45,069 nucleotides of DNA from Lachnospiraceae bacterium (GTDB lineage Bacteria > Bacillota > Clostridia > Lachnospirales > Lachnospiraceae). Positions 31,810-39,770 of this stretch are shown piece after piece. Where the stretch lies: assembly GCA_017437785.1 (NCBI GenBank), contig JAFRXH010000013.1, forward strand, positions 1 through 45,069. Direction: 5' to 3'. The position numbers were made by a program, and so were the translations under genes. Each line of letters begins with the position of its first letter. The stretch's first letter is position 1. The notes beneath the pieces were generated by a model. That model made no database searches, was not told the origin of the DNA, and worked only from the letters and a program-made list of their open reading frames with translations.

Positions 31810-33173
31810 AAGTAATAATAGTAGGTCTTGGACAGACCGGTAATCTTCTGATAGCATCGCTTGCAAATGAAAACTACGATATCGTGGTGATCGATAAGGA
31901 ACGCGCTCTGGTAGATGCCGTAACCGACAAATATAATGTAAACGGTGTTGTAGGCAGCGGTGCATCACGTGAGACCCTGTTAAAGGCGGGGGCCGATACG
32001 GCTGATGCCATAGTGGCCCTTACGCATGTGGATGAGATAAATCTTTTAAGCTGCATGCAGGCCAAGTCTCTTGGAACAAGCTATGCGGCGGCCCGTCTTC
32101 TGATGCCGGACTTCGTACATGAGCAGGAGGAATTAAAGAAACAGTATAATATCGATTTCTTCGTAAAGCCCAGGCCGGACGTTGCGGAGGAGATATACCG
32201 GAATATAGGTATGCCGGGCTTTACCAAGCTGGAAGGCTTCTGGGGAAATAAGGTACAGCTGCTCAATATGAACGTTCTGGATAACAGCGTGCTGAAAGAC
32301 CGTTCCCTTATAGACATTAAGCAGTCGCTTAAGATGGACATACTGATCATAACCGTTATACGTGACGGCAGGCTCTACATACCGCACGGTGATTTTGTCA
32401 TAAAGAGCGGGGACAGCCTTAATGTGGCCGTGTCCAAAAAGGATCTTGACAGCTCTTTGGAAAAGCTTGGCATACAAAGGAGCAGGACAAAAAAGATAGT
32501 CATAGTCGGCGGCAGCACTACCTGCAACTATCTGCTGGGTATGATGAAGAAGGATAAGAATGATGTGACCATCCTTGAGCAGGACGGAGGGCGCTGCAGG
32601 GAACTGATGGAGCAATATCCCGGGATCAATGTGGCGTTTGCAGGCGGCGGCACTCTCGAGGTGCTTGAAGAAGAGCATGTATCAAAGTCTGACATGATCA
32701 TCTCTCTTACAAATAATGATGAGACGAACCTGGTGATCAGTATGTATGCATGGTCATGCAATATACCCTCCATCATTACCAGAGTGGATAAGCCGGAGCA
32801 TTTAAAGCTTTTGCATAAGGTTAATATCGATATAACGGTATCACCGGCCGAGTCATCCGCACTTAAGGCGATGCGTTATATACTGAGCTGTGAGGTGAAG
32901 GATGCGGGTAAGGAGATCGGAAAGTATTACCTGCTGGCGGATGGCATGGCGGAGATCATGGATTTCCCTGCCGGTGCGGATTTTAAATGTCTGAATGTGG
33001 CCTTTTCGGATAAAGCATTCAGTCTTAGAAAGGATGTACTGATAACGGCGATCCTGCGTAATGATGAGATGATCATTCCTTCAGGTTCGACCTGCATAAA
33101 GGAAGGTGACAGGGTCATCATAACTTCCTCACGTAAGAATCATATCCGTTCATTGAGTGAGATACTCAGATAA
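31806..33173 (+). CDS. trkA: TrkA-like regulator with two RCK (NAD-binding plus ligand) units
   Basis: Cytoplasmic protein of 455 residues with duplicated structure: RCK-N ('MKVIIVGLGQTGNLLIASL', 1-19), RCK-C (about 140-220, 'GDFVIKSGDSLNVAV'), second RCK-N ('KKIVIVGGSTTCNYLLGMM') and second RCK-C ('STCIKEGDRVIITS'). The first nucleotide loop is intact (GLGQTG); the second is GGSTTC and has lost the GxGxxG pattern. TrkA normally gates TrkH/KtrB potassium channels, but none is encoded here. The start overlaps the antiporter stop by 4 bases, so it probably regulates that antiporter. Confidence 0.88.
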   Translation: MKVIIVGLGQTGNLLIASLANENYDIVVIDKERALVDAVTDKYNVNGVVGSGASRETLLKAGADTADAIVALTHVDEINLLSCMQAKSLGTSYAAARLLMPDFVHEQEELKKQYNIDFFVKPRPDVAEEIYRNIGMPGFTKLEGFWGNKVQLLNMNVLDNSVLKDRSLIDIKQSLKMDILIITVIRDGRLYIPHGDFVIKSGDSLNVAVSKKDLDSSLEKLGIQRSRTKKIVIVGGSTTCNYLLGMMKKDKNDVTILEQDGGRCRELMEQYPGINVAFAGGGTLEVLEEEHVSKSDMIISLTNNDETNLVISMYAWSCNIPSIITRVDKPEHLKLLHKVNIDITVSPAESSALKAMRYILSCEVKDAGKEIGKYYLLADGMAEIMDFPAGADFKCLNVAFSDKAFSLRKDVLITAILRNDEMIIPSGSTCIKEGDRVIITSSRKNHIRSLSEILR

Positions 33174-33187
33174 GAAAGGGAGACGAA

Positions 33188-33811
33188 ATGAAAAAAATAT
33201 CTGTACTTATAATGATATCTGCTATGGCTGTTGCACTTTCTTCCTGCGGGAGTGCAGAGAGCGGGCGCGGGGCATATTCAGACGACGTTAAAGAGACAGT
33301 ATCCGAAAAGGATGATAAGCAGGAAGATGTTTCCGGCAGCGGGAAAGAAGATGAGACGCTCACGCAGGAGGCTGATACTGAAGAAGAGTATACGCCGGGT
33401 GATCTGGTGTTTGACAGCGTTGACATAAACGGAACAAAAGTTACGGATGAGATCATAAAGGGCTCCAAGCTGGTATTGTTAAATCTCTGGGAACCCTGGT
33501 GCGGGCCCTGTGTAAATGAAATGCCGGATCTTCAGAAGGTTTATCTGAAATATAAGGATAAAGGACTTTTGATCATAGGCGCCTATACCACTTTTGATAT
33601 GGACGGTGAAGCCAGATCTATAGTTTCTTCCGCCGGGATAACCTATCCTATCGTTAAGGCTGATGAAAATCTGTATTCTTACGAGCAGAGTTATGTCCCC
33701 GCAACTTTTATATTTGACGGTAACGGCAACCTCCTTGACAGCAACCCGGTTGAGGGATCGCGTTCATATATTGAATGGGATACGCTGGTATCGCGCTATT
33801 TATCCGATTAA
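33188..33811 (+). CDS. TlpA/ResA-like thioredoxin-fold lipoprotein
   Basis: Protein of 207 residues with lipobox LSSC (Cys20), a long acidic linker (about 28-68) and a thioredoxin fold with the redox motif WCGPC (C105/C108) in 'LLNLWEPWCGPCVNEMPDLQKVY'; the cis-proline region is 'YVPATFIFDGNG'. An extracytoplasmic thiol-disulfide oxidoreductase. RBS AAGAAAGGGAG precedes the ATG. Together with the next two genes it forms a conserved clostridial trio (compare C. difficile CD1871/CD1871A/CD1872), which suggests membrane electron delivery to this thioredoxin. Confidence 0.9.
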   Translation: MKKISVLIMISAMAVALSSCGSAESGRGAYSDDVKETVSEKDDKQEDVSGSGKEDETLTQEADTEEEYTPGDLVFDSVDINGTKVTDEIIKGSKLVLLNLWEPWCGPCVNEMPDLQKVYLKYKDKGLLIIGAYTTFDMDGEARSIVSSAGITYPIVKADENLYSYEQSYVPATFIFDGNGNLLDSNPVEGSRSYIEWDTLVSRYLSD

Positions 33812-33821
33812 GAGGAGTATC

Positions 33822-33956
33822 ATGAAAAGGACCGGTACGATATTGCTTCTTATACTGGCTGTGGTGCTGATGGGCATCGGTTTGTGCAGCAGTCAGTTTC
33901 AGGTGGTCATGGCTAAAGCTTCGAAAGTATGTCTGGAGTGTATAGGAATTGGATAA
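33822..33956 (+). CDS. CD1871A-type CXXC small membrane peptide
   Basis: Tiny protein of 44 residues: basic start, one membrane segment (about 6-23) and the C-terminal motif 'KVCLECIGIG' with CxxC (C37/C40). This is the layout of the CD1871A family of CXXC peptides, which are encoded between a TlpA-like protein and a 4Fe-4S membrane protein. AGAGGAG stands 5 bases before the ATG at 33822, a strong start. The last 8 bases overlap the next gene. It probably relays electrons or binds a partner in the same complex. Confidence 0.85.
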   Translation: MKRTGTILLLILAVVLMGIGLCSSQFQVVMAKASKVCLECIGIG

Positions 33957-34788
33957 CAGGAAGAGAACGATAATCCAGTCTGTGGCTGCCCTGATCCAAA
34001 ATGCAGATTTTAAAGGTTTTTTTACGGGAGAGATCCATACAGGCGCAACAAAAGGGATCTGTGTTCCGGGGCTTAACTGTTATTCCTGCCCCGGGGCAGT
34101 GGGGGCCTGTCCTCTTGGCTCACTCCAGAATTCACTTTCCGCATATAAGTTTAAATTCCCGTATTATGTTGTGGGGATGCTTTTATTTTTCGGAACGCTT
34201 TTCGGCAGACTGATATGCGGTTTTTTTTGTCCGTTCGGACTGCTTCAGGACCTGCTTCATAAGATCCCGTTTCCCTTTAAGTTAAAGAAGTTTAAGGCAG
34301 ACAGATACTTAAGGAAGCTTAAGTATGTGATCCTGATAGTATTGGTTATAATACTGCCGATCTGTGTTAAACTGACTCCATTTTTCTGTAAGTATCTCTG
34401 CCCTTCCGGAACTTTATCCGGTATACTGCTTTCGCTTGGAAATACCGGGCTTTTTAAACTCTTTGGCAGCCTTTTTGCCTGGAAGGCATGTATTCTTGGG
34501 ATCGTGGTCTTATCGGCTGTTATCATTGCAAGGCCGTTCTGCAAGTATATATGCCCGCTGGGGGCTATATATGCCCCGTTGAATAAAGTATCGCTCTTTA
34601 AGCTTTCATGCGACAGATCAAAGTGTATCTCGTGCGGCAGATGCGCAGAGGTATGCGATATGTGTGTGGATCCCACAGAGGATCCCAACAGTCCGGAATG
34701 TATAAGATGCTTAAGCTGTGTTCATGAGTGCCCTGTAAAAGCCCTGAAGGCAGAGGGTATCAAGAAAAAAGTAGAAAAGGCCGGATGA
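33949..34788 (+). CDS. NapH/CcoG-like 4Fe-4S membrane protein
   Basis: Protein of 279 residues with about five membrane segments, several conserved cysteine pairs ('NCYSCPGAVGACPLG', 'LICGFFCPFG', 'FFCKYLCPSG', 'FCKYICPLG') and a C-terminal double cluster 'CISCGRCAEVCDMCVDP' and 'CIRCLSCVHECPVKAL' for two 4Fe-4S centres. It starts with TTG 33949 (GGAG upstream), overlapping the CXXC peptide gene. It should carry electrons across or out of the membrane, likely to the thioredoxin lipoprotein encoded two genes before. The terminal acceptor is unknown. Confidence 0.88.
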   Translation: MDNRKRTIIQSVAALIQNADFKGFFTGEIHTGATKGICVPGLNCYSCPGAVGACPLGSLQNSLSAYKFKFPYYVVGMLLFFGTLFGRLICGFFCPFGLLQDLLHKIPFPFKLKKFKADRYLRKLKYVILIVLVIILPICVKLTPFFCKYLCPSGTLSGILLSLGNTGLFKLFGSLFAWKACILGIVVLSAVIIARPFCKYICPLGAIYAPLNKVSLFKLSCDRSKCISCGRCAEVCDMCVDPTEDPNSPECIRCLSCVHECPVKALKAEGIKKKVEKAG

Positions 34789-34837
34789 TTGTGATATTAT
34801 TTCTTCTTGATGTTTAACTGCTAAAAGGAGAGGATAA

Positions 34838-37468
34838 ATGGAAAATAAAGGATTAACATCGACGGAAGTGGCCGAAAGAGCAAAAAAAGGTAAAAATGTA
34901 CTGACGCAGGGAAAGAAAAAGAGCCTTATGGCAATGATCCTGGGGCAGTTTGCTTCGCCGCTGCTGCTTCTTCTCATCGCAGCTTCGGTAATATCCATAG
35001 CTACGGGAGAGTTTGTTGACGGCATTATAATAATCGTAGTAGTGCTGGCAAACGTAGTGATAGGTACGGTTCAGGAGGTATCTGCAGAGAAATCGGTAGA
35101 AGCACTTAAGCAGATCAATGCATCAACAGCGGTCGTCATCAGGGACGGAGTGCAGAAAGAGATAGCGGCAGCGGACCTGGTCGTAGGTGATTATGTTGTG
35201 CTGGAAGCCGGGCGTGTGGTCCCTGCCGATCTTTTGCTGGTACAGACCAGTTCGCTTAAGTTAAACGAATCTGCCCTGACCGGAGAGAGCCTTGCAGTAG
35301 AAAAGGACTGCAACGAAAAGAGCGACGAAAAAACTCCCCTGGGAGACCGCAAGGATAAGGCTTTCATGTCCACACTGGTAGAGTACGGCCGCGGGGACGG
35401 TATAGTAGAGAAGATAGGAGATGATACCGAGATCGGCAAGATCTCGCGTATGCTCAACAAGATAACCAAACAGGAAACGCCACTGCAGAAGAATCTGAAC
35501 AGTATATCCATGGTGCTGGGTATCGCGGGCGTGATACTCTGTATACTGATGTTCGTATGCCAGATCTTTATATATGAGACTGCGATCATAGAAACTCTTA
35601 TGATCTCTATTGCCTTTGCTGTGGCTGTCATCCCCGAAGGCCTTGCAACTGTGGTAACACTGGTGCTCTCGGCCGGCATACAGAAGATGAGTAAGCGCAA
35701 TGCGATAGTCAAGCAGATCCATGCGGTGGAAACACTGGGGGCTGTTAACGTTATCTGCTCTGATAAGACCGGAACCCTGACCCAGAATAAGATGACCGTG
35801 GTCAAGTGGTACATGCTGGGAGAAGAGAGAGAGCCGGGCAGCATCAAGAGTGGCGATAAGGTATTTGATACTCTGCTGGAAGGCTTTCTTGCATGTAATG
35901 ATGCGAAGTATTCTTCGGAAACAGGTGAGGAGATAGGTGATCCTACGGAGACGGCCTTCATTAAGTATGCGAAGGATAATGATCTGGGCTATGACGCTAT
36001 CATGTCGCACATCACGCGTTTTGATGAGATACCTTTTGATTCGGACAGAAAGATGATGACCACTTTGGGACATGTGGAAAAGGGCGGTATTACAAAGAAC
36101 ATTTCATATACGAAAGGTGCTATCGATTCAGTCATAGTAAGATGTGACCGTATACTTGATGAAAACGGTGTAAGGAATATCACGAATGAGGATGTGCTCT
36201 TAGCCAGCAGATGTGCGGAGAAGATGAGCTCCGATGCACTGCGTGTGCTGGCGCTGGCATACCGTGAGGGGGATGATAAGCCTCAGGAAAAAGACATGAT
36301 CTTTGTGGGACTGGCAGCGATGATAGATCCGCCCAAGAGCGGAGTTAAGGAAACCGTTGATGAGTGCCATCATGCCGGTATCGATGTGGCCATGATCACC
36401 GGCGATCATAAGATAACCGCGTTTGCAATAGCCAAGGAACTGGATATAGCTACGGATATATCACAGAGTATATCCGGTGCGGAGATAGATGCGACAGATC
36501 CGGAGGAGTTTAGAAAGAACGTGCTTAATTACCGTGTATTTGCGCGCGTTTCACCGGAAAATAAAGTGCAGATAGTCCAGGCATTCCAGTCACACGGAAA
36601 GATCTGTTCGATGACAGGTGACGGAGTAAACGATGCACCGTCCCTTAAGGCTGCCGATATAGGTGTGGCAATGGGAATAGGCGGTACCGAAGTGGCAAAA
36701 GATGCAGCCGAAGTGATACTCGTTGATGATAATTTCATCACCATAAAGAATGCGGTGATGGAGGGACGTAATCTCTTTAACAATATAAAGAAGTCGGTAG
36801 TATACCTTCTGCGTTCAAACTTCGGTGAAGTGATACTTATGGCTTCGGCGATATTTGCCGGTTTATCTTCACCGCTTTCCACGATACAGATACTCTGGGT
36901 GAACCTCCTGACGGATACGGCGCCTTCACTGGCACTGGGTATGGACGTGGGATCGGACGCAGTCATGAACGAAAAGCCCAGGGATGTAAAATCGGGTATC
37001 CTTAACAAAGGCGATTACTTAAATATCGTTATCCAGGGACTTATCAGCGGCGGTGTGGCACTCCTGGCATTCCTGCTCCCTGTTATAACCAGATACGGCA
37101 TGGGCGATATCCTTGGGAATATCAGCGGGAATGAAGAACTGCTTAGAATGTGCAGGACCTACTGCTTCAGCACGCTTGCCATTAATGAGATGCTGATGGC
37201 CTATGTATGCAAGACAAAGGGCAGCCTGGCCTTTGCGACCAAAGAATCCTGGAATAACAAGGCTCTTAATGTGATAACCGTGATCGGTATAGTGCTGCAG
37301 CTGGCTGTTTTGGTGATACCGCCCATGCGCTCACTTCTTAAGCTTGCTGCTGTAGGCATTTCAGATATTGCAGTGATACTTCTTATCGCGGTAGTGGGAG
37401 TAATGGTAAATGCAGCGATCACCCTTGCAAAAGAGCGTCTTGATATCAAGAGAGAAAGAAACCTGTAA
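34838..37468 (+). CDS. Calcium-type P-type (P2A) ATPase
   Basis: Cation-pumping ATPase of 876 residues with about ten membrane segments. Motifs: 'SALTGES' (TGES 148-151), 'PEGLATVVTLVLSAG' (PEGL 266-269, membrane ion site), the phosphorylation motif DKTGTLT with D309, and 'TGDGVNDAPSLKAADIGVAMG'. These place it in the Ca2+ (PMCA/SERCA-like, PacL/YloB) group rather than the heavy-metal or K+ pumps; no N-terminal metal-binding CxxC is present. RBS AAAAGGAGAGG precedes the ATG. The 49-base gap after the iron-sulfur gene contains no terminator. Confidence 0.92.
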   Translation: MENKGLTSTEVAERAKKGKNVLTQGKKKSLMAMILGQFASPLLLLLIAASVISIATGEFVDGIIIIVVVLANVVIGTVQEVSAEKSVEALKQINASTAVVIRDGVQKEIAAADLVVGDYVVLEAGRVVPADLLLVQTSSLKLNESALTGESLAVEKDCNEKSDEKTPLGDRKDKAFMSTLVEYGRGDGIVEKIGDDTEIGKISRMLNKITKQETPLQKNLNSISMVLGIAGVILCILMFVCQIFIYETAIIETLMISIAFAVAVIPEGLATVVTLVLSAGIQKMSKRNAIVKQIHAVETLGAVNVICSDKTGTLTQNKMTVVKWYMLGEEREPGSIKSGDKVFDTLLEGFLACNDAKYSSETGEEIGDPTETAFIKYAKDNDLGYDAIMSHITRFDEIPFDSDRKMMTTLGHVEKGGITKNISYTKGAIDSVIVRCDRILDENGVRNITNEDVLLASRCAEKMSSDALRVLALAYREGDDKPQEKDMIFVGLAAMIDPPKSGVKETVDECHHAGIDVAMITGDHKITAFAIAKELDIATDISQSISGAEIDATDPEEFRKNVLNYRVFARVSPENKVQIVQAFQSHGKICSMTGDGVNDAPSLKAADIGVAMGIGGTEVAKDAAEVILVDDNFITIKNAVMEGRNLFNNIKKSVVYLLRSNFGEVILMASAIFAGLSSPLSTIQILWVNLLTDTAPSLALGMDVGSDAVMNEKPRDVKSGILNKGDYLNIVIQGLISGGVALLAFLLPVITRYGMGDILGNISGNEELLRMCRTYCFSTLAINEMLMAYVCKTKGSLAFATKESWNNKALNVITVIGIVLQLAVLVIPPMRSLLKLAAVGISDIAVILLIAVVGVMVNAAITLAKERLDIKRERNL

Positions 37469-37511
37469 TAGAGTGGTAAATAAGAACTGATGAAGCGCTC
37501 GGACACGGATC

Positions 37512-38594
37512 TTAATAGATTATAGTGTTGCGCCCGCGTTCTTTACCAAGGTAGAGCTTGGTATCGGCATCTTTGATGTTTGCGTTCAGAGGCCTCTCCT
37601 TATCGTACTCGGTGAGTCCGTAGGTGAGAGTCACCTTAACGACCTGGTCGGTCGTGTTGACTACAGTTTTGCGGACAGCGCTCTGTACGCTGTAGAGCAG
37701 GTCTTTTGCGTCATCACCGTTAAGCCCCGGAAATGCTATAAAGAATTCTTCTCCGCCCCAGCGGGCAACGAAACCTTTATCCCCTATGGTGGAGATAAGT
37801 GCAGCGGCTACGGCTTTAAGCACCTGGTCGCCTATATCATGTCCATAGGTATCGTTAACATTCTTAAAATGATCTATATCGCATATGCATAAGGAGCACG
37901 GTTCGGAATCGGCTATTTTTATGAATTCCTGCAGATATTCCATTGCCATGCCGCGGTTGTTAAGCCCTGTAAGAGGATCGGTGTTGGCTTTCTCCTTAAG
38001 ACGCTTGTTATATTCGATCAGTTTCTTTTCCATGATCTTGCTGTCATTAGAGAACATATGGGCAGCTATACAGGTACAGAGGATGATTATGAACATACAG
38101 CTGTCACGCAGACAGTGTCTTGTTGCTGCACTCAGTTCATATACCGGCGGACGGTTGCCGTACAGATAAGACATTCCAAGATATACTATAAAGGTGGACA
38201 GGCTGAAGAGGACCTTCTGGGTAAAGCTTTTATAGCTGGAAAAGAAGAAAATGATTATCACAAAGGGCGGGAAGATCTGGAAGGATGAATCGGGGCCGAA
38301 GAGCCAGAGCAGTCCCAGTGCCCAGGCTGTGGTCACGATGATAAACGACCAGACCAGTATCATTTTTCTTACATGAAAGGAAAGGGTGAATATCGAAAGA
38401 TATAAAAAAGCCATCAGCAGACTTCCGAGACTGGCCGAAAAACGGCCTATGATAACGAAGCCTATCGCGTATACGACAAAAAAAGCGATCAGGGTAAGAC
38501 ATAATATCCGGATGAGAACGGCCATCTTTTTTGATTCGTTTTCATCCTTTGTTTTTTTTGTGATCAGGTTTTTAAGCGCCGATAACACTTTCAT
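37512..38594 (-). CDS. Membrane-bound diguanylate cyclase (GGDEF protein)
   Basis: Protein of about 360 residues: five or six membrane segments (about 25-180), a short coiled linker ('KIMEKKLIEYNKRLKEKAN') and a GGDEF domain (about 200-360) with 'DPLTGLNNRGMAMEYL', 'CDIDHFKNVNDTYGHDIGD' and active-site GGEEF ('ARWGGEEFFIAFPG'). An upstream inhibitory RxxD motif is not obvious. It should make cyclic di-GMP in response to an unknown membrane signal. Start ATG 38594 (a longer version from 38600 adds two residues); a TATAAT box lies just upstream with no room for a leader. Convergent with the ATPase gene; the 43-base gap has no clear terminator. Confidence 0.9.
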   Translation of the reverse strand: MKVLSALKNLITKKTKDENESKKMAVLIRILCLTLIAFFVVYAIGFVIIGRFSASLGSLLMAFLYLSIFTLSFHVRKMILVWSFIIVTTAWALGLLWLFGPDSSFQIFPPFVIIIFFFSSYKSFTQKVLFSLSTFIVYLGMSYLYGNRPPVYELSAATRHCLRDSCMFIIILCTCIAAHMFSNDSKIMEKKLIEYNKRLKEKANTDPLTGLNNRGMAMEYLQEFIKIADSEPCSLCICDIDHFKNVNDTYGHDIGDQVLKAVAAALISTIGDKGFVARWGGEEFFIAFPGLNGDDAKDLLYSVQSAVRKTVVNTTDQVVKVTLTYGLTEYDKERPLNANIKDADTKLYLGKERGRNTIIY

Positions 38595-38601
38595 GAGCAT
38601 T

Positions 38602-38630
38602 ATTATACAAAAATCGTTTTATTCTGCAAG
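38602..38630 (-). promoter_or_regulatory. Promoter of the GGDEF gene abutting its start codon
   Basis: On the minus strand TATAAT occupies 38607-38602, seven bases before the ATG at 38594; a weak -35 (CTTGCA, 38630-38625) is 17 bases further upstream. Transcription would begin at or next to the ATG, and no ribosome binding site is visible. Confidence 0.5.
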
Positions 38631-38720
38631 CGTCATATCGCCATATGCTTTAAGTCTGTTAATTTCGTCGGGAATATGATAAAATATTTGGGATTTTTGC
38701 AAAAAGGGAGAAAGTGCCTG

Positions 38721-39770
38721 ATGCGTTCGAGGATGCCTCTGTATATGGGTATAACATTCTTTTGTGCGGCTGCGATACTGAGCGTGGCTTTTATGTTCCT
38801 GCGCCTTAACCGTGTCAAGTCACAGGAGGAAGAGAATGCGCATATATATGACAGGTATTATGCGATGATCTGCGATGATGACGCATCCTCTTTCTGGCAG
38901 CATGTATATAAAGGGGCAGCGGAAGCCGCGGAGGCTCATAATGTTTATGTGGAACTGTTCGGGGCAAATCTGAATGTGGATTTTTCGACGGATGAGCTGA
39001 TGGAGATGGCAATATCTTCCGGGGTTGACGGCATAATGGTATTGGGCAGCGGCAGCACGGAGATGAGCAGGCTGATAGATAATGCCGTAGAGCAGGGGAT
39101 ACCTGTTGTTACGATGTATTCGGATAATGATGAGTCAAAGCGGTGCAGCTTTGTAGGCGTCAGTGCGTTCAATATGGGGCGCGAATACGGCAGACAGATA
39201 ATCAGTGCCTGGGAAGAAAAGTTGCGGCTGAATCCGGATGCGGAAGACACGCAGGGCGCGCCTGCTAAGGTTACGGTATTTTTTGATGATAATAATCTTC
39301 TCTATGATCAGAGTGTGATACTTTCCGGCATAAACGATACTTTGAGCCGCGAAGCCGGGGAAGGGGAATTTGCGGTGAAAACGGTGGCTGTGGACAACAG
39401 CAACCCTTTTTCGGTGGAGGAGAGTATCAGGGATATATTAATGGATGAAGAGGTATCGGACATACTGGTGTGTCTGAGCGAACTGGATACCACCTGCACC
39501 TATCAGGCGGTGATCGACTACAATATGGTAGGAAGTGTCTATATACTGGGATATTATGATTCAGAGAAGATATTAAACGCCATAAGCCGCAATGTGGTAT
39601 TTTCGTCGCTGGCAGTGGATACGTCGGAGCTGGGAAGGTATTGCGTGAATGCACTTGAAGAATACCTGGATACCGGCAATACCAGTCAATACTTCTCGGC
39701 TGATGTTACACTGATCGACCGCAGTAATGTCGCGCAGTATCTTGAAAACGGAGGGGATGGCGATGAGTAA
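38721..39770 (+). CDS. Membrane-anchored periplasmic-binding-type sugar sensor protein
   Basis: Protein of 349 residues: one uncleaved-looking membrane segment (about 7-27, no lipobox), then a type 1 periplasmic binding fold (RbsB/xylose type): 'GAAEAAEAHNVYVELFGAN', 'ISSGVDGIMVLGSGSTE', 'AVEQGIPVVTMYSDND', 'VGVSAFNMGREYGRQII' and 'EVSDILVCLSELDTTCTYQAVIDYN'. ATG 38721 follows AAAGGGAG. It overlaps the kinase gene by 8 bases, so it probably acts as ligand-binding partner of that kinase, as XylFII does with LytS in other clostridia, rather than in transport. The ligand is unknown, likely a sugar. Confidence 0.85.
   Translation: MRSRMPLYMGITFFCAAAILSVAFMFLRLNRVKSQEEENAHIYDRYYAMICDDDASSFWQHVYKGAAEAAEAHNVYVELFGANLNVDFSTDELMEMAISSGVDGIMVLGSGSTEMSRLIDNAVEQGIPVVTMYSDNDESKRCSFVGVSAFNMGREYGRQIISAWEEKLRLNPDAEDTQGAPAKVTVFFDDNNLLYDQSVILSGINDTLSREAGEGEFAVKTVAVDNSNPFSVEESIRDILMDEEVSDILVCLSELDTTCTYQAVIDYNMVGSVYILGYYDSEKILNAISRNVVFSSLAVDTSELGRYCVNALEEYLDTGNTSQYFSADVTLIDRSNVAQYLENGGDGDE

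Noticed and set aside
31806-33173. TrkA as part of a potassium uptake system
   Set aside because: No TrkH or KtrB gene lies in the window; the overlap with the antiporter gene points to that protein as partner.
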